In this document: piece after piece, positions 35,805 through 45,244 of the stretch
How positions within the stretch are numbered: position 1 is the stretch's first letter
Layout of the letters: every line of letters begins with the position of its first letter
Assembly (NCBI RefSeq): GCF_031453995.1
Contig: NZ_JAVDPZ010000011.1
Location: 1-64,000, forward strand
Length of the DNA: 64,000 nt
Direction: 5' to 3'
DNA from: Nitrobacter vulgaris
Lineage (GTDB): Bacteria > Pseudomonadota > Alphaproteobacteria > Rhizobiales > Xanthobacteraceae
The notes under the pieces: model-generated
Database searches by the model: none
Seen by the model: the letters and a program-made list of their open reading frames with translations, nothing else
Told to the model about the DNA's origin: nothing
Translations under genes and position numbers: made by a program

Positions 35805-37613
35805 TTACGCTGACGCGCTCAAGGGGGCCAGCGTCAGCGGCGCTGTCTCACGATGCTGCAGGCGGAAGAACGAAGCATAGCGTCCGCCGCTCCGCAGCAG
35901 GTCGTCGTGGCGCCCGCGCTCGACGATCTCGCCGTTCTCGACCACAAGAATGGCGTCGGCATGCATGATGGTATGCAGGCGGTGCGCGATCACGATCGTG
36001 GTCCGATTGCGGCACAGGTGCTCGATCGCTTCCTGCACCTGCTTTTCGGATTCCGAATCGAGTGCGGCGGTGGCCTCGTCCAGCAGGATGATCGGCGCGT
36101 CCTTGATGAGCGCGCGCGCCACGGCGATGCGTTGGCGTTGCCCGCCGGAGAGCTGGGTGCCGTGCTCGCCCACAGGGGTATCGTAGCCGAGCGGAAAGCT
36201 CATAATGAAGTCGTGAGCGCAGGCGGCTTTCGCCGCCGCGACGATCTCGTTCTCGTTGGCGCCGGGGCGACCGAACGCGATGTTCTCGCGGATGGTGGCG
36301 CGGAACAGGTAAACGTCCTGGCCGACATAGGCAGTCTGCTGGCGTAGCGATGTGCGCGATACGCCGGAGATAACCTGCCCATCGATCAGGATGTCGCCGT
36401 CGGTGACTTCATACAGGCGCAGCAATAGCGCCAGCACGGTGGATTTTCCGCCACCCGATGGGCCGACCAGCGCCGTCATCTTGCCCGGCTCGGCGACAAA
36501 GCTCATGCGCTTGAGCACGGGCTCGTCGGCGCGATAGGCGAACGTGACATCCCGCAACTCGACGCGCGCGTCGGTCAATTGCAGAGCGGGTTTGTCACTG
36601 TCGTCCGGCTCGCTGGCGGGGCTGTCCACGATTTCAATCAGCTTGCGCGCGCCGATCAGGCTGCTGTTGAGTTCGATGTTGAGACGGGCCAGCCGCTTGG
36701 CTGGCTCATAGGCCAAGAGAAAGGCTGCGAGGAACGAAAAGAACTGGCCCGGCGTCGCGCCCATGGCGACAACGCGATAGCCGCCATACATCAGCGCGCC
36801 CGCGATGGCGAAACCGCCAAGCGTTTCCATCAGCGGGCTGGCGCGGTTCGAAACCCGCGCCATCTTGTTGTTGGTTTGCTCCACCGCGGCGATGCTGGCG
36901 TCGATCCGCTCGCGCATGGTCTGTTCGAGCGTGAACGCCTTGACGGTCCGAATACCTTGCAGCGACTCCTGCATCGTCTCCATGATGTCGGCGGTGCCAT
37001 GGAACTGCATGTGCGCTAGCCCCTTGATGCGCTTGACCAGCTTGCGCAGCACGATCATCGCGGGCGGCGCCACCAGCGCGCCAAGCAGCGACATATACGG
37101 ATCCTGCATCACCATCACGACGACGAGCGCGATCAACGACAGGAGATCGCGACCCACGGCGTTGATCAGCAGGTTGAGCACCTGGGTGACCGATGTCGCG
37201 CCGGCCGTGAGCCGCGCGAGAAACTCCGATGAATGTCGCTGCGAGAAATAGCCGATGCTCTCGCTCATCAGCTTCGCAAACAAGCGGCGCTGATTATTGG
37301 CGAGAATGGCGTTGCTGATCCGGGACAGGATCACGGAATGACCGTAGGTCGCCGCACCCTTGACCACGAAGATGACGAGCACCACAATCGACAGCATGAA
37401 AATGCCGTGGACATTGCGGTCCACATAAGCCTGATTGATGACTTCGCCGAGCAGGTAGGCCGAGGTCGCCGTCGCCGCCGCGGAGACGGCCATCAGCGCA
37501 AATGCGGCGAGGTAGCGCCGCCAATAGGCCATGCCCTGTTCCGTGATCAGGCGGCGGATGAGGACGGCCGCGCCATAGGGATCGTCGGTAATTTTCTTCG
37601 GCGGTTCGGTCAT
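35805..37613 (-). CDS. MsbA-like ABC exporter (fused permease and ATPase)
   Basis: Half-transporter of 602 residues: six-span exporter membrane domain (about residues 25-330) and C-terminal ATPase with Walker A 'GPSGGGKST', signature 'LSGGQ' and Walker B 'IILLDEAT'. It resembles lipid A-core flippases and related lipid exporters. The nearby heptose and galE genes suggest a lipid-linked envelope substrate, but this is inference. The start at 37613 begins the conserved cytoplasmic segment; a frame open for 133 more codons is a shadow of galE. Confidence 0.85.
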   Translation of the reverse strand: MTEPPKKITDDPYGAAVLIRRLITEQGMAYWRRYLAAFALMAVSAAATATSAYLLGEVINQAYVDRNVHGIFMLSIVVLVIFVVKGAATYGHSVILSRISNAILANNQRRLFAKLMSESIGYFSQRHSSEFLARLTAGATSVTQVLNLLINAVGRDLLSLIALVVVMVMQDPYMSLLGALVAPPAMIVLRKLVKRIKGLAHMQFHGTADIMETMQESLQGIRTVKAFTLEQTMRERIDASIAAVEQTNNKMARVSNRASPLMETLGGFAIAGALMYGGYRVVAMGATPGQFFSFLAAFLLAYEPAKRLARLNIELNSSLIGARKLIEIVDSPASEPDDSDKPALQLTDARVELRDVTFAYRADEPVLKRMSFVAEPGKMTALVGPSGGGKSTVLALLLRLYEVTDGDILIDGQVISGVSRTSLRQQTAYVGQDVYLFRATIRENIAFGRPGANENEIVAAAKAACAHDFIMSFPLGYDTPVGEHGTQLSGGQRQRIAVARALIKDAPIILLDEATAALDSESEKQVQEAIEHLCRNRTTIVIAHRLHTIMHADAILVVENGEIVERGRHDDLLRSGGRYASFFRLQHRETAPLTLAPLSASA

Positions 37614-37732
37614 CGCGTTCCGTTGACGCCGTGAATCGGCGGTTGCCCGCGCGTCAGGGTATTGCGAAAGCTCCGACTCAATGCCCGCAATAGCAGCCTT
37701 TTTCAAGCGAAAACCGGGTTTCGCCCGGTTTG

Positions 37733-38743
37733 TCAGGCTGATGCCGCGAGCGCCTCCGAGACTTGTCGGCCCGCCAGCTTTTCTTCCCATGCCAGCGCGT
37801 GCGCGGCGATGGTCGCGAGGTCGTCGTATTGCGGCGTCCAGTCGAGTGCCGTGCGAATCCGGCTCGTGTCGGCGATCATGGTCATGATATCGCCGGGGCG
37901 GCGGTCGGAATAGTGAACCGCGAAGTTGCGGCCGCAGACCCGGCGGACCGCTTCGATCGTTTCCAGAACGGAATAGCCGCGTCCATATCCGCAATTCAAC
38001 GTGGTCGAGCATCCGCCGTTTTGCAGGTAGGTCAGCGCGGCGCGATGGGCTTGCGCCAGATCGCTGACATGAATGAAGTCGCGAATGCAGCTTCCGTCCG
38101 GCGTCGGATAGTCGGTGCCGAACACGTCGATCTTGGCGCGCTGCCCGGTCGCGGCTTCGACTGCGATTTTCAGCAGGTGCGTGGCTCCCGCGGTCGAGAG
38201 GCCGATACGCGCCTGTGGGTCTGCGCCCGCGACATTGAAGTAGCGCAGCACCACGTAGTTCATGCCATGTGCGGTCGCGACGTCGCGCAGCATGATCTCC
38301 GTCATCAGCTTCGACGATCCGTAAGGGGAGAGCGGTCGGGTCGGAGCTTCTTCAGGAACCGGCATCCGGTCGGGATTGCCGTAGACTGCGGCGGTTGACG
38401 AAAAGATGAAGCGGTTGACCCCGCATCTGACGGCGGCGTTCAGAAGGCTGCGAGTCGTCATCGTGTTGTTACGATAGTAGGCGAGCGGATCGCGCATCGA
38501 CTCGGGCACCACCACGGAACCCGCAAAGTGAATGATGCTTTCGATGCCGTTCTGGGCGATGACGTTCTCGACGAGATTTTCGTCTCCGGTGTCGCCGATG
38601 AACAGCGGTACGCCCTCGGGGAGCGCCGACGAGAATCCGGTGGACAGGTTGTCGATCACGACGACGTTCTCGCCGGCCTCAGCCAGCGCGAGCACCATAT
38701 GACTGCCGATGTAGCCGGCTCCACCGGTGACAAGCACGGTCAT
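37733..38743 (-). CDS. galE: UDP-glucose 4-epimerase GalE
   Basis: Interconverts UDP-glucose and UDP-galactose with tightly bound NAD. N-terminal 'TGGAGYIGSH', catalytic Tyr141 and Lys145 in 'SPYGSSKLM', and 'RYFNVAGAD' are characteristic. Length 336. The ATG at 38743 follows an AAAGGAG site; upstream codons are not conserved. It supplies galactose units for surface polysaccharide and probably is transcribed ahead of the ABC exporter. Confidence 0.93.
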   Translation of the reverse strand: MTVLVTGGAGYIGSHMVLALAEAGENVVVIDNLSTGFSSALPEGVPLFIGDTGDENLVENVIAQNGIESIIHFAGSVVVPESMRDPLAYYRNNTMTTRSLLNAAVRCGVNRFIFSSTAAVYGNPDRMPVPEEAPTRPLSPYGSSKLMTEIMLRDVATAHGMNYVVLRYFNVAGADPQARIGLSTAGATHLLKIAVEAATGQRAKIDVFGTDYPTPDGSCIRDFIHVSDLAQAHRAALTYLQNGGCSTTLNCGYGRGYSVLETIEAVRRVCGRNFAVHYSDRRPGDIMTMIADTSRIRTALDWTPQYDDLATIAAHALAWEEKLAGRQVSEALAASA

Positions 38744-38929
38744 ATCTGCTCCTTTGTACCAAAGTGTGCGGCGGGTCCCGCGGTCGCCGAAGTGTCCCAC
38801 AAAAGAATGGAATTGCCGTATAGCATGACCGTGAACGACCAGATTTCGTCCGTCTGATCTCGGGATTCGACATTATGGTTGCCAAACTGTAACGGGAACC
38901 GGTCTTTCTTTGAGCAGCTGCGGCCGTCG

Positions 38930-39874
38930 ATGACCGACATTCTCATCATCAAGACATCCTCGCTCGGCGACGTCGTGCATCAGATGCCGGCGATCGTCGA
39001 TGCCGTGCATGCATGTCCGCAGTTGCGGGTGACGTGGCTGGTCGAGGAATCGTTCGCGCCGTTGGTGCGGCTGCACCCCTCAGTCGCCGACATCATTCCT
39101 GTCGCGACGCGGCGCTGGCGTTCGCAACTCGGTGCCGGGGCCACATGGCGCGAGATCGCCAAGTTCCGGGCGAGGCTTCGCGAGCGATCGTTCGACAAGG
39201 TGATCGATACTCAGGGCCTGATCCGCTCGGCGATCATGGCGCGCGTCGCGCGCGGCGAGCGCCACGGTTATGACGGTCGCAGCATCCGCGAACCCTTAGC
39301 CGCGCGATTCTACGACGTCAGGCACGCGGTAGGGAGCAATCTCCACGCGGTGACGCGCAACCGGATCCTGACCGGTCTGTCGCTCGGATATCAGTCGCCC
39401 CACGACGTTGACTACGGTCTGCGCCCGTTCATGCGGACAGGTGGTCAGCCCTATGCAGTCTTGCTTCACGGTACCTCCCGGCTCTCGAAAACGTGGCGTG
39501 CGGAGGACTGGATCGAAACCGGCCGCTGGCTGAGTGCGAACGGATTGCAGACCGTGCTTCCGTGGGGCACCGAGGCCGAACGCCTGTTATCCGAACGGTT
39601 GTCGGGAGACATCGCGGGCAGTCGTGTCCAGCCGCGCCAGACTCTCGATCTGACCGCACGGATGATCGGCAATGCGGCGTTGGTGATCGGCGTCGATACC
39701 GGCCTGATGCATCTTGCGGCAGCGTATCGCGTTCCGCTCGTCGGCATCTATGTCAGCACCGACCCCGGTCTGACCGGGCCGGTCGGCAGTGGCCGCATGG
39801 CGGTTCTAGGCGGCAAGAACGGTCCGCCTTCCGCGGGGCAGGTGATCGATGCCGCGGAGCGATTGCTTGCTTAG
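38930..39874 (+). CDS. waaC: Lipopolysaccharide heptosyltransferase I (WaaC-like)
   Basis: GT9-family transferase adding the first heptose to Kdo in the inner LPS core. It opens with 'ILIIKTSSLGDVVHQMPA', the classic WaaC start, and contains 'LLHGTSRLSKTWRAEDW' and 'GVDTGLMHLAAAYRVP' in the C-terminal domain. Length 314. The start at 38930 matches the family. Its stop codon overlaps that of gmhB on the opposite strand. Confidence 0.9.
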   Translation: MTDILIIKTSSLGDVVHQMPAIVDAVHACPQLRVTWLVEESFAPLVRLHPSVADIIPVATRRWRSQLGAGATWREIAKFRARLRERSFDKVIDTQGLIRSAIMARVARGERHGYDGRSIREPLAARFYDVRHAVGSNLHAVTRNRILTGLSLGYQSPHDVDYGLRPFMRTGGQPYAVLLHGTSRLSKTWRAEDWIETGRWLSANGLQTVLPWGTEAERLLSERLSGDIAGSRVQPRQTLDLTARMIGNAALVIGVDTGLMHLAAAYRVPLVGIYVSTDPGLTGPVGSGRMAVLGGKNGPPSAGQVIDAAERLLA

Positions 39875-40425
39875 GCACGTGGCGTGATTGCACTGGATAT
39901 CTCTGCAAGCACCCGCGCGACGAATGCGTCGAGGTCACCGCCGCTAAACAGGAAGCCCGGAATGCCCGCACCGGCAGCGGCTTCGATATCGCTCTCGCGG
40001 TCGCCGATGGCAAAGCTGCCGTGCTGCCGCACCGGCCAATGCTGCATCAGGTCGAGGATCATGCCGGGCTTCGGTTTGCGCCAGGGATGATCTTCCAGAT
40101 ATCCGGCGACGCTGCCGTCGGGGTAGTGCGGGCAATACCTGAAGTCGTCAATCCGCGCGCCCTGCGACGCGAGATGGGACTGCATCCACAGGTGCAGATT
40201 ACGAACATCATCCTCGCTGAAAAAGCCGCGCGCGACACCGGATTGATTGGTGAAGATGAAAACGAAATAGCCGGCCTCGTTCAGCCGCTGGATCGCCCTG
40301 GCGACGCCGGGCATCCAACGAATGCGATCACGCGTACCCATATAGCTGTCGTCATGATTGATGACGCCATCACGGTCCAGGAAGGCGGCGGGTTTGCCGG
40401 CCTGAGCGATCTCCGCTCCGCTCAC
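39871..40425 (-). CDS. gmhB: D-glycero-beta-D-manno-heptose 1,7-bisphosphate 7-phosphatase GmhB
   Basis: HAD-family phosphatase of the ADP-heptose pathway. Motif 1 'FLDRDGVIN' (residues 15-23), motif 2 'FTNQSG', the Cys/His zinc loop around 'YCPHYPDG', and 'KPKPGM' near residue 117 are intact. Length 184. It overlaps gmhA by four bases and must be cotranscribed with it. The 3' end overlaps the waaC stop from the other strand. Confidence 0.93.
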   Translation of the reverse strand: MSGAEIAQAGKPAAFLDRDGVINHDDSYMGTRDRIRWMPGVARAIQRLNEAGYFVFIFTNQSGVARGFFSEDDVRNLHLWMQSHLASQGARIDDFRYCPHYPDGSVAGYLEDHPWRKPKPGMILDLMQHWPVRQHGSFAIGDRESDIEAAAGAGIPGFLFSGGDLDAFVARVLAEISSAITPRA

Positions 40426-41015
40426 TTGCGGCCCGCTCCGTCCACCAGGGCGTGCTCCACGTTATCGCAGATCGCGTGAGCCGCGGTCATGTGGATCTGC
40501 TGAATCACCGGGGTGTCGTCGCTCGGCGCAACGAGAAGGCGGTCGCAGATCTCGTGCAGGCTTTGCCCTTTGAGGCCGGTAAAACCGACGGTGACAAGTC
40601 CGAGCCGTCGCGCGGCGGATAGGGCAGCGAGGATGTTTGGGGACCGTCCCGAGGTGGACAGCGCCAGCAGCACGTCGCCAGGTCGGCCCAGACTCTCGAT
40701 CTGCCGGGCGAAAATCTGCTCGAAGCCGTAATCGTTGGAGATAGCGGTGAGAGCGGACGTATCGGTCGTCAGGGCGATGGCGGCGTAGCCGGGCCGTTCT
40801 TTCCTGTAACGCCCGACGATTTCCGAGGCGATGTGTTGGGCGTCGGCGGCGCTTCCGCCGTTTCCGATCAGAAGCACTTTATTTCCGGAACGGAGCGCGT
40901 CGATGATCGTGACAGCAATGTCGCTTACGACTGCGAGCAGCGCCGTGTCATTGGCTGCGCGCTGGAGGGCCGTCAGCGATTGCTGAAAATGGGTTGCGAT
41001 CGGGTTCTGGCTCAA
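40422..41015 (-). CDS. gmhA: Phosphoheptose isomerase GmhA
   Basis: SIS-domain enzyme converting sedoheptulose 7-phosphate to D-glycero-D-manno-heptose 7-phosphate, the first step to ADP-heptose. 'GNGGSAADAQHIASE' and 'STSGRSPNI' form the sugar-phosphate site. Length 197. It heads the gmhA-gmhB pair; a repeat element lies upstream. Confidence 0.95.
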   Translation of the reverse strand: MSQNPIATHFQQSLTALQRAANDTALLAVVSDIAVTIIDALRSGNKVLLIGNGGSAADAQHIASEIVGRYRKERPGYAAIALTTDTSALTAISNDYGFEQIFARQIESLGRPGDVLLALSTSGRSPNILAALSAARRLGLVTVGFTGLKGQSLHEICDRLLVAPSDDTPVIQQIHMTAAHAICDNVEHALVDGAGRK

Positions 41016-41040
41016 GACGCACCTTTGTCACCGTGATGGC

Positions 41041-41147
41041 CAGAGCATTTTCGCTTCTGATTGAATCAGAAGCGAAGCTCTAGATTGTTATTTTAACGCG
41101 TTTCTTCCCGCGAACCGGTATCCACTTCGCTCGAAAACGCTATAGCA
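41041..41147. repeat. Palindromic intergenic repeat, family C
   Basis: It contains a perfect 27-base palindrome (13-base arms around one central base, 41050-41076), then a segment with CGCGAACCGGTATCCACTTC. It resembles repeats scattered through alphaproteobacterial genomes. It lies between gmhA and the heptosyltransferase at 41189. Confidence 0.65.
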
Positions 41148-41188
41148 GTGGTAATGAGCGCGTCATACCCAGGCAAGCATGGCGTGCG

Positions 41189-42259
41189 TCAACGTGCATC
41201 GTGCGCGCCGGCCTCCGCAAGCACCCGTTCCGCGATCGCGATTACCTCTGCTGCGGGGATATCGCGCATGCAACGATGATCATTCCTGGTGCAGACCGGA
41301 CGATGGCATGGTTGGCACGGGAGAGGCGTTTTCACCTGAATCGTCGCGGCGAGCCCGTTCAAGGGCGCCCAGTGATAGGGGCTGGTCGGCCCGAAAATTC
41401 CCAGTGTCGGCGTTCCGATCGCAGCCGCGACGTGCAGCAGACCGGAGTCGTTCGATATTGCAATGGTGGCCCCCGCCATCGCCAGAATGCCGTTTCGCAG
41501 GTCGTGACCCGTGAGATCCCGGACCCGCGGGCCTCCGGTTGCCGCGATTTCAGTCGCCATCCCTTTTTCATTGGGGCCGCCGATCACCCAAAGGTCGATT
41601 CCGCGCTCAGCCAGCATTCGGGCGGCCTCCGCGTAGGAGGTCCAGCGCTTACTGGAGCCGACCGCCCCGGGTGCCAGCGCCACCGCCGGTCCCGCGCCCA
41701 ATCCCTGCGCCTGCCGCCAGCGGGTGACGTCTTCGGTGGATATCCGAAGCTGCGGCGCCGGCCATTCAGGTGGCCGGGCTGCCCCGGCCGGAAGCGCCAG
41801 GGACGCCTTCCTGTCGATCATGCGGGGCAGGGCTCTTTCGCCCCATCGCCAGCGGTTAAGTAGTCCGAAACGCGCTTCGCCGACAAAACCCACCCGTTCC
41901 GGGATGCCGGCCAGCGCGGGCGCGATCGCCGATTTCCAGGTGCGTGGCATGACGAAGGCCGTTCCATACCCGCGCGCGCGCAATTGCCGGGCGAGACTCC
42001 ACTGTTGCGTCGGTGCCAGCCGGCTGCGGGGCAGGTCCCAGACCACGCCAGCGCGCACTCCGGGCATATAATCGACCAGCGGCGCGCAGAGCGTTGTCAC
42101 CAGCATATCCACCGGTCGATTCGGCCAGCGCTGTTTGAGCACCCGCACCACCGTGTGGCCGCGCACGAAGTCGCCGATCCACATATAGGGAACAATCAGA
42201 ATGGGCCGGGTATCGTCCGGGTCGGCCATTTCCGGCCCATATGGTGAATCTGTTTTCAT
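41189..42259 (-). CDS. waaF: Lipopolysaccharide heptosyltransferase II (WaaF-like)
   Basis: GT9-family transferase, probably adding the second core heptose. The N-terminus 'ILIVPYMWIGDFVRGHT', the central 'ALAPGAVGSSKRW' and the C-terminal 'AISNDSGLLHVAAAIGTPT' with 'FGPTSPYHWAPL' match WaaF. A Cys cluster near the end ('CQPCHRPVC') is also seen in this family. The ATG at 42259 is chosen over a TTG at 42277; 42229 is possible. It is transcribed divergently from hldD across two palindromic repeats. Confidence 0.85.
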   Translation of the reverse strand: MKTDSPYGPEMADPDDTRPILIVPYMWIGDFVRGHTVVRVLKQRWPNRPVDMLVTTLCAPLVDYMPGVRAGVVWDLPRSRLAPTQQWSLARQLRARGYGTAFVMPRTWKSAIAPALAGIPERVGFVGEARFGLLNRWRWGERALPRMIDRKASLALPAGAARPPEWPAPQLRISTEDVTRWRQAQGLGAGPAVALAPGAVGSSKRWTSYAEAARMLAERGIDLWVIGGPNEKGMATEIAATGGPRVRDLTGHDLRNGILAMAGATIAISNDSGLLHVAAAIGTPTLGIFGPTSPYHWAPLNGLAATIQVKTPLPCQPCHRPVCTRNDHRCMRDIPAAEVIAIAERVLAEAGAHDAR

Positions 42260-42410
42260 ATCTTGATCGATGCGCAATCCAGGATCGATGTTCGGTCCTC
42301 GGTATCCGCTCCGACCCGTGAGGTAAAGTTATCTCGCGCGCTGTTTTTCACGGCCCGATCGTCACACGGCAGGCCCACCCAAGTTGCCTCGCGGGCTGGA
42401 GTGGGGCAAA

Positions 42411-42489
42411 CCAGTGGGGTGAATTTGACATTCGCCACCCACTTTGCCGCAAACCCGGCAAGGGAATGTCAAATTCATAACTCCACTGG
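42411..42489. repeat. Composite palindromic repeat, family D, copy 1
   Basis: Outer arms CCAGTGG and CCACTGG enclose inner arms GAATTTGACATTC (42421-42433) and GAATGTCAAATTC (42464-42476). The layout is the same as in the element immediately downstream. Confidence 0.7.
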
Positions 42490-42504
42490 AAAACCTTATG
42501 GTTG

Positions 42505-42579
42505 CTAGTGGGCTCTTGATTCTAACATTTGCAAAGAACGCCTGCCGCGCCGGGATGCAAATGTTAGAACGGACCACTA
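42505..42579. repeat. Composite palindromic repeat, family D, copy 2
   Basis: Outer arms TAGTGG and CCACTA enclose inner arms TTCTAACATTTGCA (42520-42533) and TGCAAATGTTAGAA (42556-42569). It is a diverged sibling of the element at 42411-42489, 15 bases away, and ends 28 bases before hldD. Confidence 0.7.
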
Positions 42580-42607
42580 AGAGTCGCACATCCATGACGG
42601 GGACATC

Positions 42608-43588
42608 ATGCTGCTGGTGACCGGGGGCGCCGGTTTTATCGGATCCAATCTCGTTGCCGCGTTGAACGACGCCGGGCGCAGCGATGTGGCGGTGTGCGAT
42701 GTGCTGGGACATGACGGTAAATGGCGCAACCTCGCCAAGCGGCAGCTTGCGGATATCGTTCCACCCGAGGAATTGATGCGTTGGCTGGACGGCCGTCGTC
42801 TGGACGTCGTCTTTCACCTCGGCGCGATCTCCGAAACCACGGCGACCGATGGCGATCTTGTCATCGAGACCAACTTCCGGCTGTCGCTCCGATTGCTCGA
42901 CTGGTGCACGTCGACCATGACGCCTTTCATCTATGCCTCTTCGGCGTCAACCTACGGCGATGGCGCGCAGGGCTTTCGCGATGATCAATCGTTGGCCGCG
43001 CTGCGAGCGCTCCGGCCGATGAATCTCTACGGCTGGAGCAAACACCTGTTCGACATGGCCGTTGTGGACCGCGCCGCCAAAGGTGGTGCTCTGCCGCCGC
43101 AATGGGCTGGTCTGAAGTTCTTCAACGTGTTCGGACCGAATGAATATCACAAAGGCTCGATGATGAGCGTGCTGGCGCGCCGCTTCAGCGATGTGAAAGG
43201 CTGCCGCCCGGTGCAGTTGTTCAAGTCGCACCGTGAAGGCGTCGCCGATGGCGATCAGCGCCGCGACTTCATTTACGTCGACGACGTCGTTCGTGTGATG
43301 ATGTGGTTGTTTGCGACGCCTTCGGTCAACGGTCTTTTGAATGTGGGAACTGGCGAGGCGCGCAGCTTTCGCGATCTGATGACGGCGGCCTATGCCTCGC
43401 TTGGCACGAAGCCGAATATCGAATACGTCGATATGCCTGAACAGATTCGCGGGGCCTACCAGTATTTTACGCAAGCAGATATCGAGCGCTTGCAAAGCGC
43501 TGGTTACAACGGAGGCTTCACGCCTTTGGAGGAAGCCGTCGATGCCTATGTCAAAGGCTATCTGGATCGCGATGATCGCTTTCGCTGA
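42608..43588 (+). CDS. hldD: ADP-L-glycero-D-manno-heptose 6-epimerase HldD
   Basis: Short-chain dehydrogenase-family epimerase making the final ADP-heptose donor. 'TGGAGFIGSN' binds NADP, and Tyr141 and Lys145 in 'NLYGWSKHL' are catalytic. 'FFNVFGPNEYHKGSMMSV' is specific for HldD. Length 326. hldE follows across a family B repeat. Confidence 0.95.
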   Translation: MLLVTGGAGFIGSNLVAALNDAGRSDVAVCDVLGHDGKWRNLAKRQLADIVPPEELMRWLDGRRLDVVFHLGAISETTATDGDLVIETNFRLSLRLLDWCTSTMTPFIYASSASTYGDGAQGFRDDQSLAALRALRPMNLYGWSKHLFDMAVVDRAAKGGALPPQWAGLKFFNVFGPNEYHKGSMMSVLARRFSDVKGCRPVQLFKSHREGVADGDQRRDFIYVDDVVRVMMWLFATPSVNGLLNVGTGEARSFRDLMTAAYASLGTKPNIEYVDMPEQIRGAYQYFTQADIERLQSAGYNGGFTPLEEAVDAYVKGYLDRDDRFR

Positions 43589-43597
43589 CGCGCTGGA

Positions 43598-43691
43598 CCA
43601 TGATCCCGAAAAGTGGAAACCGGTTTTCGGATAAGATCATGCTCGACCGAAGGATAGGCTTGGGTCTGGTTAATGCGATTGCATCAGACTC
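43598..43691 (+). repeat. Intergenic repeat, family B, copy 2
   Basis: It begins 10 bases after the hldD stop with the segment ATGATCCCGAAAAG, continues with the GGATAAGATCATGCTCGA core and ends TCAGACTC, as at 22775-22871. Confidence 0.7.
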
Positions 43692-43713
43692 CAGCAACAG
43701 GTGAAGGGTTTTG

Positions 43714-45183
43714 ATGATCGATTTTGACGACTTGTCGAATGGCTTTTCCGGCCAGACGGTCCTCTGTGTCGGCGATCTCATGCTCGACGAGTTCGTGTAC
43801 GGCGAGATTTCGCGGATTTCGCCGGAGGCGCCCGCCCCGGTCATCGCGGTTCAGCGGAGCGAAACCAACGTCGGTGGGGCCGGCAATGTGGCGCGCAATA
43901 TCGCCGCGCTCGGTGCGCGCTGCATCTTCGTTGGATTGGCGGGTGAGGACGACGCCGGCGAGAGGCTCCGGGCCACGCTTTCGCGGGAACGCCTGATCGA
44001 ACCATTGTTGATTTCGGATCCGGCGCGACCGACGACGCGCAAGGTCCGCTTTGTTTCGGAGCATTTTTCGACCCACATGCTGCGAGCCGATTGGGAAATG
44101 GCCGTTCCGGCGTCCGGGGCGGTGGAGCAGACCTTGATCGATGCCATTCTGCCGCAACTGCCACGCGCCGACATCGTATTGTTGTCCGACTATGCCAAGG
44201 GAGTGTTGACAGCGCGGGTAATCCGCGACGTCATCGATGCCGCGCGCCGGCTTGGCAAGCGCGTGATCGTCGATCCGAAGAGCGCTAATTTCAACATCTA
44301 TCGCGGCGCCACGTTGCTCACGCCGAACCGCAAGGAGTTTGCGGATGCGACTCGCACCCGCGCCGACGATCAGCCGAGCATTGCGGCAGCGGCTCGCGAA
44401 ATGATGCGGCTCGTCGATGGCGAGGCCGTGCTGGTGACGCAAAGCGAGCATGGCATGACGCTGGTGCCGCGTGAGGGCGAGGTCATCCATGTTCCCGCGC
44501 ACACCGTCAAGGTTCGCGACGTGACGGGCGCCGGCGATACTGTCGTCGCCACGCTCGCGGTTTCGCTTGCCGCGGGCGCAGATTGGGAAACCGCGCTGCG
44601 GACAGCGAGCGCCGCAGCCGCCGTCGCCGTCGGCAAGAGCGGGACCGCGATTGTCACGCTCGCGGAACTGCGCCGCAATATTCTGCCGCCGGCCTCTCTG
44701 GCCGCCGAAGAGAAAATCGCGCAATCGACGGTCAACCTTGACCAACACCTGACGGCGTGGCGTGCGCAAGGTCTGCGAATTGGCTTCACCAATGGCTGTT
44801 TCGATATCCTGCATCCCGGTCACGTCAAGGTGCTGACCGGAGCACGCGCTACGTGCGACCGGCTGGTCGTGGGATTAAACAGCGATGCGTCCGTGATGCG
44901 GCTGAAAGGCGAAGGCCGTCCGATCCAGAATGAGCGGGCGCGCGCAGAAGTTCTGGCTGCGCTCGAGGCTGTCGACCTCGTTGTGGTTTTCGAAGAGGAC
45001 ACGCCGATGAACCTGATCGAGCGAATCCAGCCGAATGTTCTCGTCAAGGGCGGAGATTATTCTCTTGAGCAAGTCGTCGGTCAGGAGCTAGTTACTGCAC
45101 GAGGCGGGGAAGTGGTGCTGATCGATACTCTGAAAGGATTCAGTACGACGTCGCTGGTGAAGCGCGCAGGAGGCCGAGCATGA
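43714..45183 (+). CDS. hldE: Bifunctional heptose 7-phosphate kinase / heptose 1-phosphate adenylyltransferase HldE
   Basis: A two-domain enzyme of the ADP-heptose pathway. The N-terminal ribokinase-like domain (about residues 1-325) ends with 'DVTGAGDTVVATLA', holding the catalytic Asp. The C-terminal nucleotidyltransferase domain carries 'FTNGCFDILHPGHV' with the HPGH motif. Length 489. The ATG at 43714 is preferred to the TTG one codon earlier; AAGGG precedes it. With gmhA, gmhB and hldD, all four ADP-heptose enzymes are in this window. Confidence 0.96.
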   Translation: MIDFDDLSNGFSGQTVLCVGDLMLDEFVYGEISRISPEAPAPVIAVQRSETNVGGAGNVARNIAALGARCIFVGLAGEDDAGERLRATLSRERLIEPLLISDPARPTTRKVRFVSEHFSTHMLRADWEMAVPASGAVEQTLIDAILPQLPRADIVLLSDYAKGVLTARVIRDVIDAARRLGKRVIVDPKSANFNIYRGATLLTPNRKEFADATRTRADDQPSIAAAAREMMRLVDGEAVLVTQSEHGMTLVPREGEVIHVPAHTVKVRDVTGAGDTVVATLAVSLAAGADWETALRTASAAAAVAVGKSGTAIVTLAELRRNILPPASLAAEEKIAQSTVNLDQHLTAWRAQGLRIGFTNGCFDILHPGHVKVLTGARATCDRLVVGLNSDASVMRLKGEGRPIQNERARAEVLAALEAVDLVVVFEEDTPMNLIERIQPNVLVKGGDYSLEQVVGQELVTARGGEVVLIDTLKGFSTTSLVKRAGGRA

Positions 45184-45244
45184 GAGTCTTGCTCCGCAGT
45201 GGCCGGCGTGTTTTCGTTTCTTATACTGTCCGAACCAAAGCCTC

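Noticed and set aside
35099..35968. 289-codon plus-strand frame opposite the FAH-family gene
   Set aside because: The minus strand carries a full FAH-family domain with metal ligands; this frame is a shadow.
37614..38012. N-terminal extension of the MsbA-like exporter
   Set aside because: It overlaps galE and lacks exporter-like sequence; translation should start at 37613.
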